Positions 1-18,034 of a stretch of 64,000 nt of DNA are shown here, in pieces. The first letter of the stretch is position 1, and every line of letters begins with the position of its first letter. Position numbers and translations under genes: made by a program. The stretch spans positions 1,805,552 through 1,869,551 of the forward strand of contig BCHH01000005.1 in the NCBI GenBank assembly GCA_001599595.1, given 5' to 3'. The DNA comes from Beverwykella pulmonaria (lineage: Eukaryota; Ascomycota; Dothideomycetes; Pleosporales; Melanommataceae). A model generated the notes under the pieces. That model saw nothing but the letters and a program-made list of their open reading frames with translations. It searched no databases and had not been told where the DNA came from.

Positions 1-343
1 TGTCTTTATCGTGGTTCCGGAATCCGCAAACGATGTTGCCGTTGGGTAGTTGGTGCACGTAGCCGTTGTCAAGATCGCGTGTTGCTGACGGGGCGGTGTC
101 GACACGGCCGATGGGTGTCCAGGAGGCGCCGTTGTCGGTCGATTTGACGGTTGTTATCGAGCTGTTGCCGCTGTCGAAGTGTGTGTATACGCCCAACAGA
201 GATCCATCCGCCAGTTTTGTTGCCCGAGGATAGGTTCCGCCCGCTCCTAATACTGCGGCCGTACCGGCGGCCGCAGGTGCTTGCGCATGAGCAAGAGATA
301 CAAGCACCGCAGCTGTTGAGCCCAGTTGGCGAAGGAAATGCAT
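1..343 (-). CDS. Secreted Asp-box (BNR) glycosidase, 5' part only
   Basis: Reading the minus strand from an ATG at 343, the frame stays open to the window edge, so about 114 N-terminal residues are present and the rest lies outside. Residues 1-22 form a signal peptide (basic start, hydrophobic core, AHAQA cleavage-like end). The mature start has a TYPRATKLADGSLL segment, a typical first blade of a sialidase-like beta-propeller, followed at residues 68-75 by a complete Asp-box (STDNGASW). It then reads DNGYVHQLPNGNIVCGFRNH, again propeller-like. Secreted fungal proteins of this kind include GH93 exo-arabinanases and GH33-like sialidases. The family is inferred from the Asp-box and the signal peptide; the catalytic residues are out of view. 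It probably acts on plant or fungal cell-wall polysaccharide outside the cell. Confidence 0.75.
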   Translation of the reverse strand, partial: MHFLRQLGSTAAVLVSLAHAQAPAAAGTAAVLGAGGTYPRATKLADGSLLGVYTHFDSGNSSITTVKSTDNGASWTPIGRVDTAPSATRDLDNGYVHQLPNGNIVCGFRNHDKD

Positions 344-2481
344 ATCGAATTCGAAATTCGAAGTATTAAACAGAAATGGAACACAGATTTGGCGCGCAAG
401 TGCCAAAATCATCGACGGGAAACCGCATCCTTATAATCTGTGTTCCAAGGCGGAAATTGAGGCCGTGCTAGACGAGGCTGTGTAGAAACTGTGCGTAGTG
501 CAAGGTGATGATGAAACACCTGGCCGTCTTAAATGGCATAGTGCGCGCTTGAAGAGTAAAAGAACAGGGGCGCGTAGAAGGATTTTTGTAAGACTTATTG
601 ACTAACAGCTGGCTAGGGGACCTATCAAATCGCTTTTTGTGCAACAAAACGGAACCGCACCGAATCGGAGACATTTTTGTACGGGGCCGTTTAAGTACGG
701 ATACAGGGTTGTAGGGCCGGTGCGGATCTCTATACGGCAATTAGGAGAAATAAACGGATTGAGAAAGAGTTTCCGCGAAACAGGTGAAGGTCACGTTAGT
801 TCCGCGAGTTGCCCGTTAATAGTCGAGGGATGGACGATGTGAGGTGATGTTGGAGAGGAGGTCGAGATTACAACGTGGTGTTGCGGTGACGTCATGATGC
901 TATTTTTTTGGCTTCATTCCTGCGAGCGAGCCAGTTCGAGGGACAGGGGAAAAGTATGAATCTAGCCTTGCTAAATCGCGTCGTATGTGCCAAAGGGACC
1001 TATTTGTTCGCTCAGAGGTGACATGGCAGCAAGTCTTCGTTCGTCCTACCCGCTCGCCCGCAGTAGAGAATACCGCATTTTCTTATTCCCAACAATAGAA
1101 TTCAAAGGGCCAAGCGCTATCACATTACTAGCATGGTAGCCAGCTATCATGGTCGTTCGCAACTTGTTCGAACGACACTACTCCCTTAGTCATCAAGAAC
1201 TTGGCGTCGTTGCTCCACGCCATTATCTTTATCTTCAGCCGTCAACCTCTTCTCACCAACCAAATCGACCTCGCTTCTCTGCAAACTTCCCAGTGCACGA
1301 AATCTCACCTGCAGAAATAGCCAGACCAAACGGCCTGCCATTCTCTCCCGTGCACCCAAAATGGACTGCATTCCCCTTCCGATCGTCTGTTTTCAATGTG
1401 GAACGTGTGGATACTCTACATCTTCTGCCTTAGCCTCCATTAATCCAAGACAGAGACCAAAACCCCTGCCATTGCAAAGTCGTGGGCCCAACTATAGGAT
1501 TCGCAGTCACGGTCGTGATGGCGGTATGTCGAGCATTTGCCTCGTAATTTGAGCACTGGCCACTGACACCCGATGAGGTCTTTTGCTGGCCAGCCAGCCT
1601 TCTCTGCTGCTGTTGCGCAACGGATACTGGGAAAGCGTGCGTGCACTACTTCCAAGATTCTTACACGAGCAGGAGCATTGATATTCCTAGTGTTCTCGCT
1701 GCTCCGGTCGATACGGGAAACGCCATCAGCAATGCAATCCCATTCTGACGAGTCGACGGTGAATGGAAGTCAATATCACTGATGAACATGCGGATATGCG
1801 AACATGACACTCAATATACGATCAATGGACGGCCTCATGATATGGGATAGCTTTAGCTTATGGTAATGAAGGGCGTTTTAGGCTGCGTCTTGCTTCATCC
1901 TTGGCTTCGCAATACAGCTACCTGCACTGCATGGCGTCGATCACGTGTACTCGCCCTCTTTCACCTCGAACAGCATGTCAATAACAGCGCTCACCATGCT
2001 CAATATACTCATCGTTATCTCCAGCGTTCTTTACTCACCTCACCCTCAGCCAATGGGGGGCTTCGAGAGGTGTATGTTTCTTTTCTGGTGCGTGTTCTTC
2101 TATGCTTGTGCTCTCTTTTGTCCGCCTTTCACCTCAGATTTAGTGCGTCTGGCCACACGAATTCCTTCATGCTGGCCAAACTTCCCCGCACTCTTAGATA
2201 GCTTGGAGAGGATTCTGCAGAGTCAGATTGGAGAAAACTGTTTGCTGTGGGTGGACTTGGGCCCTTTCCCTATGACGCTGTATACCCTGGGCAGACATTT
2301 GCATCTTTTGGTTTCGGAAAAAGCGGGCTAGAGAGGGGCAGGGGGTTGTTTCTTGGCTATGTTTCTTGAAACAGAACAAGCTTTTTCACCGTCGACTGAG
2401 CTTCCGCAAGGAATTGTGGTATAACGAGTATCTCTATGGTGTGATGAGAAGTATATATACTTGAGAGCGATACTCGGCGTG
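344..2481. other. Intergenic region, no supported gene
   Basis: This 2.1-kb gap lies between the start of the glycosidase gene and the 3' end of the alpha/beta hydrolase gene, both on the minus strand. It contains only short overlapping frames on both strands with no recognisable domain. Bases 344-900 presumably hold the glycosidase promoter. A small perfect 8-bp hairpin stem (GTCGTTCG/CGAACGAC) lies near 1152-1176. I see no RNA gene or repeat. Confidence 0.5.
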
Positions 2482-3537
2482 CTATATCTTACTGCTCACA
2501 GGCGCTTCACCCCCTTTCGCTAGTATATCGCATATCCATGCCGTCGCTTTCTCAGCCATCTGGGCCGGAAACGCATGCCCGACACCATCGAACAACACAT
2601 CCTCCAATTGAATATCCAGACTGGGCTCCTCTTTCAATACCTTCTTGAACACGTTCAGAAAGGGCTCGCCGGCCGCATACGGCACCAGTTTATCGTCCTT
2701 TCCACTGAGATTCAAGATGTGTTTCCCGTGCAGCCGCTCGCGCAAGAGGATCTTGAAGCGGTCCAGCGTCGCCTTCGCGGGCTCGGGGTCTGAGCCTGTG
2801 GGGTTGAAAAGGCCCGGGAGAAGCAGGCCCGCGGGGTCGTATTTGGCTACCGCCTCAAGGAGCGCTGGGGGAAAGTCTGGCGAGCCGAGGAATGCGGCGC
2901 CTGGGGGCGAAGAGGCCGTATACGTCTCCCTCTTGGACAGCCGCGCGCGGTCTGTCATCAAGCGCGTGTAGTCGGGACACCCGATGCCGACCACGGCTGC
3001 GGTGATCCGCGGCTCAGAGAGAAGACAGTGCCATGCTGCGTGGCCGCCCAGCGAGACGCCGAGAGCGAGGTGTTGCGTGATGCTGGGAGACGAGGGCGCC
3101 GTGAAGATGTAGGACTCGAGGTGGTGGAGAAGCTGCGAGACATCGGTGGCGGTGCCGTGGTAGCAGCTAAACATGTCCTGGGCATGTCGCGGGTTCCCTT
3201 GGCGCCAGGCCTCGTTGTGCAGCTTGTCGACGAGCCGCGTGCCGTGGTTGCGCTGGTCGAAGGTCACGGCGATGAGGCCGGGGGGTGTCTTGCCGGCGCG
3301 GTTCTCGGCGATGCGCGTGTTCCAGGCGTGGATGACTTGGGCGGCGATGGGGGCCATGGTTTCTTTCGTCTGGAGGCGCGGGTGCAGGAGCCAGAGACAG
3401 GAGACGGAGGGGGCGGACGGGGGGAGTTCGAGGAGTCCATGGACGGTAGCGAGGATGCCGCCGATGGTGAAGGTTTGCGACGAGACGGTGGGGGACGAAG
3501 GCGGGTGGGTGCTGTGGAGGGGGTTTGTGGCGGCCAT
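2482..3537 (-). CDS. Alpha/beta-hydrolase fold protein
   Basis: A single-exon gene of 351 residues from the ATG at 3537; a GTG three codons upstream is in frame but not needed. The nucleophile elbow is GVSLGGH with Ser162. The likely acid is in GKDDKL (Asp281/282) and the catalytic histidine in DGVGHAF (His321), so a full Ser-Asp-His triad is visible in the canonical order. A DQRNHGTR segment after strand 4 resembles the oxyanion region of serine hydrolases. There is no signal peptide or membrane segment, so it is probably cytosolic. The substrate cannot be told from the sequence; the long variable stretch between Ser and Asp fits the cap domain of small-molecule esterases. It is divergently transcribed from the phospholipase D gene, with about 690 bp between the two starts. 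Confidence 0.85.
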   Translation of the reverse strand: MAATNPLHSTHPPSSPTVSSQTFTIGGILATVHGLLELPPSAPSVSCLWLLHPRLQTKETMAPIAAQVIHAWNTRIAENRAGKTPPGLIAVTFDQRNHGTRLVDKLHNEAWRQGNPRHAQDMFSCYHGTATDVSQLLHHLESYIFTAPSSPSITQHLALGVSLGGHAAWHCLLSEPRITAAVVGIGCPDYTRLMTDRARLSKRETYTASSPPGAAFLGSPDFPPALLEAVAKYDPAGLLLPGLFNPTGSDPEPAKATLDRFKILLRERLHGKHILNLSGKDDKLVPYAAGEPFLNVFKKVLKEEPSLDIQLEDVLFDGVGHAFPAQMAEKATAWICDILAKGGEAPVSSKI

Positions 3538-4227
3538 GGCGAGCACGATTGGGCCTGTCGCTAGCGTTTATGGGAGGTCAATGGGAGGTGCGGTTCGTGA
3601 TGGATGATGGAGGAGAGAGGGGATGCATTCGAGGAAGAGGTTGAGTGGGGGGGACCCTGGCGTGGCCGAGGTCGTTTGCCGGCTCTGGGGCTGCCATCGT
3701 GGGGGAGGAACATGCTACCAGGTGATTCTGTCGTGTTGTCATCGACTCGAGCAGCGTGTGGACAGCGTATATGCGCGCGAGGTGCAGACTCAAGGGCGAA
3801 ATATGCTGTGAAGGGCGCCGACGTCGTGATGGCATAGCGGGGAGTCGGGGGTGAGCGAAACAGGGATGGGTGAGACGGCAGGGATGTTCCTCGGCGCTGA
3901 GACCACGACCCATACTCCCAGAAATCATACAGATGCACCAATGCACGCCTTGTCCTTTTTTGCCTTTGCTGTTGTTGTTGTTGTCTCGCATAGTTTCTGC
4001 TTGGAGTCGTTCCTGCCTGGCTCGTTCATGTGAACCCACGAACCTACCTCCATCTCGAATTTCCTACCCAGCTGCGAGCTTCGACGCCCCGACCATCATC
4101 ATGACCTGGTAGCGGACACGAGCATCACGGAACCACAGCATCCTCAACACCAGCACAGCGCGCGCACTCTTTCTGCGTCCCCGCATCCCCGCGTCTCGGC
4201 GCCCTCCCATACCACTGCTTCGCCGCC
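3538..4227. promoter_or_regulatory. Divergent promoter region, hydrolase / phospholipase D
   Basis: The 690 bp separate two diverging start codons and so must contain both promoters and 5' leaders. A CT-rich stretch with a short GTT repeat (about 3965-3985) and the C-rich leader before 4228 are typical of filamentous ascomycete 5' regions. Overlapping small frames on both strands show no domain. No defined transcription factor site was identified. Confidence 0.5.
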
Positions 4228-7200
4228 ATGGCGGACACGCAGGACGCCAGCATCTCTCCCATGGCCCGCAGCCCGCTCGCCGTGTCGCCCTCGACAAAGG
4301 GCGATGGCCTGAGTGACAAGCACAAAGACTCGACCCGCATGTTCTCCCCCCTGAGAGTCGGCCAGAGCGCCACCGAGACGCGCGAGGACCCTGCCGCGGC
4401 TACGACACGCAACGGTGCGCCCATCATCACGAAGACGGTCCCGACCGCCGACGCCCTTTCGGACAAGGAGCCAGACGAGTTCCCGTTCCATTGCCCGCCT
4501 GAAGCGGGCGAAAACGGCGAGCCCACAGCCAAAGCACCCTCCTCTACTCGCACTGCCAACGGCACCATCACGCCGCATCCGTCTATTGCCCCGGTGTCGC
4601 GAAGGCCTACGGCCGAGGGCGAGGAGTCGGATGCACCCAAGGGACGCCGCAGCGTTCAGTTCGTCCGCTCGGCAACCACTGCCGATTTCAGTCGGCCCCA
4701 GGCACATTCCCGGCAGCAGTCGTGGGATACGGACGACGAGGGCGCGAAAGGCAAGGAGCGGGAAAGGGAGAGACATGGCTCGTCGCTCATTACCAAGCTC
4801 AAGGCGCTGGCAAGTCCCATTGGACTGCAAGGACTACAAGGACACAGCCGGAGCCACAGTGCGTTCGCGGCCGGAGCCCCGTCCAACCAGGAGGGCTCAC
4901 CCTACGGCCCACTGTCGCCCACGGCGGAAAGAGACGAACTGCAATACGACGGCCACGAGAGCGATGCGGACGCGGAAGAGAGTGCGGGCGAAGGCCCTTC
5001 TCGCCCGCAGCGGCGGAGAAGGAAGAGCCGGCGGTGGTTTGACGATGGCACCGAAGGGACGCAAACCGCACCCACCACCCCTAAGGCGGCCAATGGGTCT
5101 GGCCATTTTTTCTCGCGAGACTCCCCTACCGGTACCCCCACGAGCAGCAACCCCCCGAGAGCCGGCTTCTTGCGCCGTAGCACCATGAGCGATATCCCAG
5201 AGCACCAGCGGCAAGGCGTATCAGAGGATGAGGGCCGCGACAGACTGGCCAAGGAAAGCGCGTGGACCCGGGGACTGCATAGTGCAAGAGGCCTTTCGTA
5301 TGGCGGCTTGCGGAGGCATGACCCCAATGCCAGTGGCAACGCCGACGAGCCGCACGAGCGGCGACCCAGCAATTTACGAAGACTCACGGCCTTTGGAAGC
5401 GCCAACGGCGGAGATGGACAGCCCTCGCCATGGCGCATCCGCAGTGAACGCACCTCCAGTCTCAGCGCGCAAAAGTGGAAATCTATCAAGAATAGCCTCA
5501 AGCTGCTGGGCAACAAGGCCACGGTCGAGCGCCGCGTCGACCATGCCAAGTCAGCCGAGCTCATGGCTGAGCTGTTGGCGGGAGCCCCTGCCGCCCTGTT
5601 TCTCGCCAGCATGTTCCAGCGCGACGAGCACGGCCACAAGCGCATACCCATTCTCCTCGAGCAGCTCAAGGTCTCGATAACGGATACGGACAAGGGCTCC
5701 ATGGAGAAGGAGGGCGACCGCCATGCTGCCATGCGGATCGAATTGGAGTATGGGAGTGGACTTACTCGCATGAAGTGGGTCATTTATAGGTCCCTGAGGG
5801 ATTTCGCCAATCTGCATCTCAAGTTCAAGATCCAGGAGAAGCAGAACTCCCTCATCAACCGCAATAAGTCCAAGGACAAGACCAAGGAGAAAGCAAAGTC
5901 CAAGACAAGCAACGGGAAAGAGAAGGCGGACGAGGCCAACGAGAACGATTCAGCACCCAAGCTACCACGATTTCCAAGAAGTGCCTTGCCTTATTTGCGA
6001 GGCTTACGGGGCTATGGTGACTTGGAGGATGAAGACGAGGAGGAGGAAGAGGCCGCTGCTCCCGCTCACGCGAGTGGTCCAGACGGCGAAGCCAGCGGAA
6101 CGGATCGGCCAGCCAAGGTCAAGCGTCAAAAGTCCTCCTTCCAACTTACCCGCAGAAAGTCAAGTATTGGCAGCCCTGAACAGCCAGGCAGTGCAATAGG
6201 ACACCTGGGCGCTAGACAGGGTAGTTTCGCAGGCGGCGTCGGCGCACCGCTTCACAGCAAACAAAGCCATGCGGAGCGACAGCGGAGAAAACTGGAGACG
6301 TATCTTAGCGGCCTGGTATCCTACCTCATCTTTCGCCCGGAGAGCAACCGACTCTGCAAATTTCTGGAGCTTTCTGCCCTTGGTGTTCGGTTGGCCGCAG
6401 AAGGTGGCTATCACGGCAAGGAGGGATATATGATGATCAAGTCCACAAAAGGGGTCGACGGCAGGAAGAAGTGGGGCCCAACTCCGATGATGCAGCGCCA
6501 CTGGCCCAAGTGGTTCCTCGTTAGGCATTCCTACGTCGTGTGTGTTGATTCGCCCGAGGAAATGAACGTGTACGACGTCTTTTTGGTCGATTCCGACTTT
6601 TCCATAGACTCGACCAAGCAGAAACTCAAGGACAAGAAGGCTCGAGACATTGCGAGCGAGGCAAAGGCGTCTGCGACCGGTCACCATCAACTACGACTCA
6701 CCAATTCCGAACGCCGCATGAAGATGCTCGCCAAAAACGATAGACAATTGCAGCAGTTCGAGGATTCGATTCGATTCATGGCCAAGAACACGAAATGGGG
6801 AAGCCCACAACGATTCGGCAGTTTTGCACCCGTTCGGCACAAGATCTACGCACAGTGGCTCGTGGATGGGCGCGACTACATGTGGAACGTATCTCGCGCT
6901 ATCAACATGGCCAAGGATGTCATCTATATCCACGATTGGTGGCTGAGTCCTGAGCTGTACATGCGTCGGCCAGCGGCTATCAGTCAGAAGTGGAGGCTTG
7001 ACAGGCTTTTGCAGCGCAAAGCGCAAGAGGGCGTCAAGGTCTTTGTTATCATGTACCGCAACATCAATACTGCCATACCCATTGACTCGGAGTATTCGAA
7101 ATTCTCCCTCTTGGACCTTCACCCGAATGTCTTCGTTCAGCGGTCTCCGAACCAGATTCGACAAAACACCTTCTTCTGGGCACATCACGAGAAAATTTGC

Positions 7201-9981
7201 GTCATTGATCACACCATTGCCTTCTGCGGAGGGGTAGATCTCTGCTTTGGCCGCTGGGACACGCCTCAGCACTCTGTGGTTGATGACAAGTTGACTGGCT
7301 TTGAGCTCGACGATACGCCCAAGGATGCCGACCACTGCCAACTGTGGCCTGGTAAGGATTACTCTAATCCCCGCGTGCAAGACTTTTACAACCTTGACAA
7401 GCCCTACGAGGAAATGTATGATCGCAGCAAGGTTCCCCGGATGCCTTGGCACGATATTGGCATGCAAATCGTTGGCCAGCCCGCTCGCGATTTGACCCGA
7501 CACTTTGTTCAAAGATGGAATTATCTCCTTCGCCAGCGCAAACCCTCTCGCCCGACTCCATTCCTTCTTCCGCCGCCCGACTTCAATCCGGCTGATATTG
7601 AAGCTCTCGGACTCGATGGAACATGCGAAGTGCAAATCCTCCGATCCGCCACCGCCTGGTCTCTTGGTACTCCAAATAAGACCGAACACAGTATCTTGAA
7701 TGCATACCTCCAGATGATCTCGACCTCGGAGCATTTCGTCTACGTCGAGAACCAGTTTTTTATTAGCAGTTGCGAAGTGTTGGGTACGAAGATCGAAAAC
7801 CGGATTGGCGACGCACTTGTTGATCGTATCAAGCGCGCACACAAGGACCAGGAGGATTGGAGGGCATGCATCGTCATTCCGCTTATGCCGGGTTTCCAAA
7901 ACACGGTCGACCAGCAGGAAGGAAGCAGCGTCCGCCTTATCATGACTTGCCAGTATCGCAGCATCTGCCGAGGAGAGACATCTATTTTTGGGCGCCTACG
8001 AGCCATTGGCATTGAGCCCGAAGACTACATTCAATTCTACGCCCTGAGATCGTGGGGCGCACTTGGTCCGAATAAGACCCTTGTAACGGAGCAGCTCTAC
8101 ATCCACGCCAAGTGCATGATTGTAGACGATCGGGTAGCTATCATTGGTTCAGCCAACATCAACGAGCGTTCTATGCTTGGCTCAAGAGACTCTGAGGTTG
8201 CGGCCATTGTTAGGGACACTGAAATGATTGATTCGTACATGGGCGGCGAGCCATACAAGGTCGGAAAGTTTCCACATACACTTCGCGTTCGGCTGATGCG
8301 GGAACACCTCGGCGTTGATGTCGACGAGGTCATGGAGGATGAATGGCTCAGCGAACGGTCAGATGTTGAGAGCCAACCATACCACACCGATTCGTCCGCG
8401 CCTTCCTCTCCCACAACAGATCGGGCTACGGAGCAAAAGTTGACCGAAAACAAGCACAAGCTGCAAGATGACCTGATCGCACGGGCGGAGCGTCTACACA
8501 GCTTCAATCACGACATCGATTGGGAGCAAGAGAACAACCCCCATCTCAAAGCCAATAAAAAACCCACAACAGATGCCAGAATTTCTAACAATGCGGCTCA
8601 TGAGAAGGATGTGCGTGGCGATGGCGTAGATCATATGCGTGAGATTGAAAATGCACGTCCTACCGCCGCGCGCGGACGAGATTCGTACATCAATGAAAAG
8701 GGCCACGAAGTCTTGGTCTCTGATGTTGCGCCTGAAGGCACACCACCAGACCAGAGAAAGCATTCCAAACAGGGCCGTGGACGCAGCAACACGGCTGGCA
8801 CCAGAACGAGCGGTCACAGCAGTTTGCCAGACTATGGAGGACTTCCACCACCCAAGCTACCTCGCATGGATACCAGGGCACTTGGCTTGACACAACTCAG
8901 TCAACTACCTGCTCTACCCATCTCCGACGACACTGACATCGGTGGACCACCACTCCAGCGCACATTCAGCTACGCATCATCCAACATCATCGCACCTCTC
9001 CTCGCCGAAATGCGCCGACCCGTTGTAACCGACGACTGCATGCGCGACCCACTTAACGACTCCTTCTACCTCGACACGTGGCACACGGTCGCAGAAAACA
9101 ACACCAAGCTCTTCCGCCAAGTCTTCCGCTGCCAGCCTGACAACGAAGTCAAGACCTGGAAAGAATACAAAGAGTACTCTGCCTTTGGCGAGCGCTTCAG
9201 CCAAGCCCAAGGCGGCGGCAAGTCTTCCCAACGCAAGCAGCAAGAGAACCCCGGCAAGACTGGCCCACCTGGAACGGGTACCGCTGACAAGATCTCTGCC
9301 CTCCCCGGCCACACGACCAAGCAAATGGAAGCCCTGGGCGAAAAAATCAGCGAAAAAATCAGCATCGACCATACCGAGCGCGACAAGATGGGCGGCATCG
9401 AGCAATGGGCCCGGGACCAAGAGAAGAACGCTCCTATCCCTGCAACACAGCAAGTCAACAGCCCGGCGCTAGACAACGACGAGAAGCGCGCGTTGGACGA
9501 CGCAATCGTCTCTCCCATCAACGGTACTCCAGCCAGGAACCTCGAGAACTTTCCTCCCCCACCGCCCATCCCGACCTCAGTAACAGACTTTGCGCACTCG
9601 GGGCCCGACTCAGCAGCCAACCTTGGGCGAGCACGCACAGTTACTATTAGCGAACCTGCGCGCGAGCCTGCACGCGAGCCTGGCCGCGCGCCCACCGGGT
9701 CAAAGAAAGGACGGCGGAGAGCGACAACGAAGAGCAGTACAAGGGCTTTTCATCACAACGATGATAATATTTTGCTCGAGAAGGAGGATGCGAAACGGCT
9801 GCTGGAACTGGTGCAGGGCCATTTGGTCGTGTGGCCGTACGATTGGCTCGAGAAAGAGGAGAAAGATGGCGGATGGTTGTACACTGTGGACCAGATTGCG
9901 CCGCTGGAAATCTAGTAAGTGCCCCAAACCAATCCTTGATGTGTGTGGTTGAAAGGATGCTAACGCCTTTGTAGTACTTAG
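4228..9981 (+). CDS. SPO14: Phospholipase D1 (Spo14/PLD1 type) with PX and PH regions
   Basis: Hydrolyses phosphatidylcholine to phosphatidic acid and choline; the fungal enzyme acts on membranes in secretion, sporulation and PIP2-dependent signalling. The ATG at 4228 sits in a strong context (GCCGCCATGG). Residues 1-450 are low-complexity and basic/serine-rich. A PX-like region begins near residue 460 (RIPILLEQLKVSITD) and is split by a charged insert. A PH-like region (WPKWFLVRHSYVVC) is near 750-800. Two complete HKD motifs follow: H987-x-K989-x4-D994 and H1293-x-K1295-x4-D1300, so the enzyme should be active. The 5687-base main exon runs into an in-frame TAG, but splicing a 60-nt intron (9915-9974, GTAAGT..GCTAAC..TAG) onto a 7-nt last exon gives a C-terminus PLEIYT and 1897 residues. 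The C-terminal tail after residue 1390 is long and disordered-looking. Convergent with AROM. Confidence 0.93.
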
Positions 9982-10566
9982 AACTTAGCACCAGATAAGG
10001 TGTGATTTGGCGTACGGGGAAGTAGGGGTGTTTTGCATAGATAGAGCAGCGAGATTGCTTCTTTTTCTTCTTCTTCTTTCCCTTCTTTCTTTCTTTCTTG
10101 ATGATTTGATCTGAGTGGGGTTTTGCTTTTTCCTCGTGCTCTCTTCCCACCATGTGCGAGTACGTGTACGTGTACGTGGGCAGTCCCGTCCTTGTCAGTT
10201 GAGCATTTCGTGGCGTTTTCAATCAATCTTCTTCTTCTTCGTGGATGCTTGCCTCTGTCGGTTACCTAGCGTTGTATAAATTGTGTTTTTTTCATTCTGT
10301 ATATGTACATATGTCGGGTAGGGTGGGTTGGGTTAGTGTAGAGAGGTTGAAGGAGCATGAGGAACATTAAAATGCAACACGCTCTGTCACTCGTCGCGTG
10401 CAACAATGTCATAAATATGGGCATTCGAATGGTGAATTCTAGAAGGAAACTCAATGTTTGATGAAAATTTTCCCGTTAAACTTTTGCCTCGGACCGATCA
10501 ACCTCTCTCGCCCAAAGACCGAGGCATTTAAATCCCAAAATCCGATTGAACGTTGAATAACACGCA
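9982..10566. other. Shared 3' region between convergent PLD and AROM genes
   Basis: This 585-bp stretch separates two convergent stop codons and must hold both 3' UTRs and polyadenylation regions. It contains a long polypyrimidine tract near 10055-10100 (CTTCTTCTTTC runs) and several AT-rich blocks. I see no additional gene. Confidence 0.5.
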
Positions 10567-16621
<6,055 letters not shown>

Positions 16622-17630
16622 ATGTATTCAAGATCCGTACTCCTAGTAGTTCTCAGTGCGCTGCCCAATCTCAGTACGGCCGCATTTCGATTACCAAAAC
16701 CAGCAGAGCCCGAGATACCCGAAGCTCCCCCGTCATTTAATGAACCGCATATACCGAATGGACCTTCCGTACCTCAGAGTCCCCATCAAGCTCCTCCTCC
16801 TCCTCCTCCTCCCGAAATACCGCCACAAAAGCAACTCCAGATGAATATGCAACAGATGGAACAGAGACTTGAGGTTGTAAACCAAGCTCTAGATATAGGC
16901 CAAGAAGTGGTAGGGGCAATTTTAGCAGCGAGCACCGTGACAGATATAGTGGCAGATGTGACCTGTACCTAACTCTCTTGTATTCAACGTTATATACATG
17001 CTAATCAGAATTTAGTTACACCAACATCCATCCTCCCAAGCTCTTCCTATTCAGCATGTCTACACTACGCAAGAGCCCTCAAAAGTTGCGCCTCTGACAC
17101 CGCATCTTTCTACTACCTCCCCCCCACCGCTCAAGCATCATGCGCATGCTACGTCAACGGCCCCTCCACTTCAATTACCTGCCCCGGAGGAGGTTATCAA
17201 AGTGCCGTCATCCCTACCCTCGATATAACCAGCTTCGACAACCAGGCAAAACAATGCCACGACTTCTTCGACCTACAAGGCTACAAGAAAGCAGGAAAAG
17301 CACTTGCGGGCAAGAAAGGGAATCAAACAGTACTGGGTGCCGGGTTTTGTGGTAATATGAATGCGGAGGCGATGAAGAGTGGGAATGCAACGACAGGCTT
17401 GGATTTGAGGTTAGCGGCTAGAGCGGTTGGATCCTGTGAGAGAGAGACGAGTTACGGCGGTTACAGCGGCCAGGTCATGAGTGGTGCGCCATTGTCTAAG
17501 CTAGCAACATTTGATCACGCGGTTTTCGTAAGTGCTTCTGCGTAGTTAAGACGTGTGCAAATTTTCTAACGGCTAATAGTTCACTTCTCCAGTTGTTTTG
17601 GGATTATGGTTGTGGCTCATGTTTTCGTGA
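16622..17630 (+). CDS. Secreted cysteine-rich protein with proline-rich N-terminus and GPI-like tail
   Basis: Three exons, 16622-16964, 17016-17527 and 17580-17630, keep one frame and give 301 residues. Both introns have GT..AG ends and CTAAT or CTAAC branch points. Residues 1-20 form a signal peptide (LLVVLSALPNLSTA). Residues 22-70 are very proline-rich, with a run of seven prolines, followed by a glutamine-rich helix. The second exon carries at least eight cysteines (for example SCACYV, TCPGG, KQCHDF, GFCGN, SCER), consistent with an extracellular disulfide-bonded fold. The last exon ends in a hydrophobic segment (SPVVLGLWLWLMFS) as in GPI-anchored proteins, preceded by small residues. No enzyme family is recognised. 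A surface or secreted role is inferred from the signal peptide and tail; an effector-like role is only a possibility. Confidence 0.75.
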
Positions 17631-18034
17631 GACACTGCATTGCAACAACATAATGAAGTCATGAACCACGAGGCGCACATGCAACACCGCCTACACAGAT
17701 TGGAGATTGAAAAACGATGCATTCTCCGGAACTATGAGTGGCACGTTCGAAGCGAGATAGTTCTCGGAAATAAAAAGGATGCTCTGGCGATGAGAAACCC
17801 CAGAAAAGGCTTGATCATGAAAACCCATCAGATCGAAGTAAATAGATACCGGAATCATTGAAGAACAGGAATATAGACAAAAATCACGTTACGCAATATC
17901 TGCGCACATAAGCAGAACCCCTCACGATGACTCAGACGTGCACAGTCTCCATGAACATCAAATCTTCACCTCCATTCGAACGTAAGTATACTTTTAATCC
18001 CATCCTAATCAACAAACCAATCTCTACCTCAGCA
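17631..18034. other. Intergenic spacer with possible upstream exon of the peptidase gene
   Basis: This 404-bp spacer contains an ATG at 17927 followed by a 55-nt open stretch ending in a good donor (GTAAGT, 17982) and an acceptor (CTCAG) just before 18034. Spliced, it would add an in-frame N-terminal extension of 19 residues to the pyroglutamyl peptidase. It may equally be a 5' UTR intron. Confidence 0.45.

Noticed and set aside
1152..1176. Short perfect hairpin with 8-bp stem
   Set aside because: Common by chance in a sequence of this length; not linked to a gene end or repeat.
6691..7899. 402-codon minus-strand frame inside the phospholipase D gene
   Set aside because: It lies opposite the catalytic HKD region and shows no domain; the plus-strand enzyme explains the constraint.
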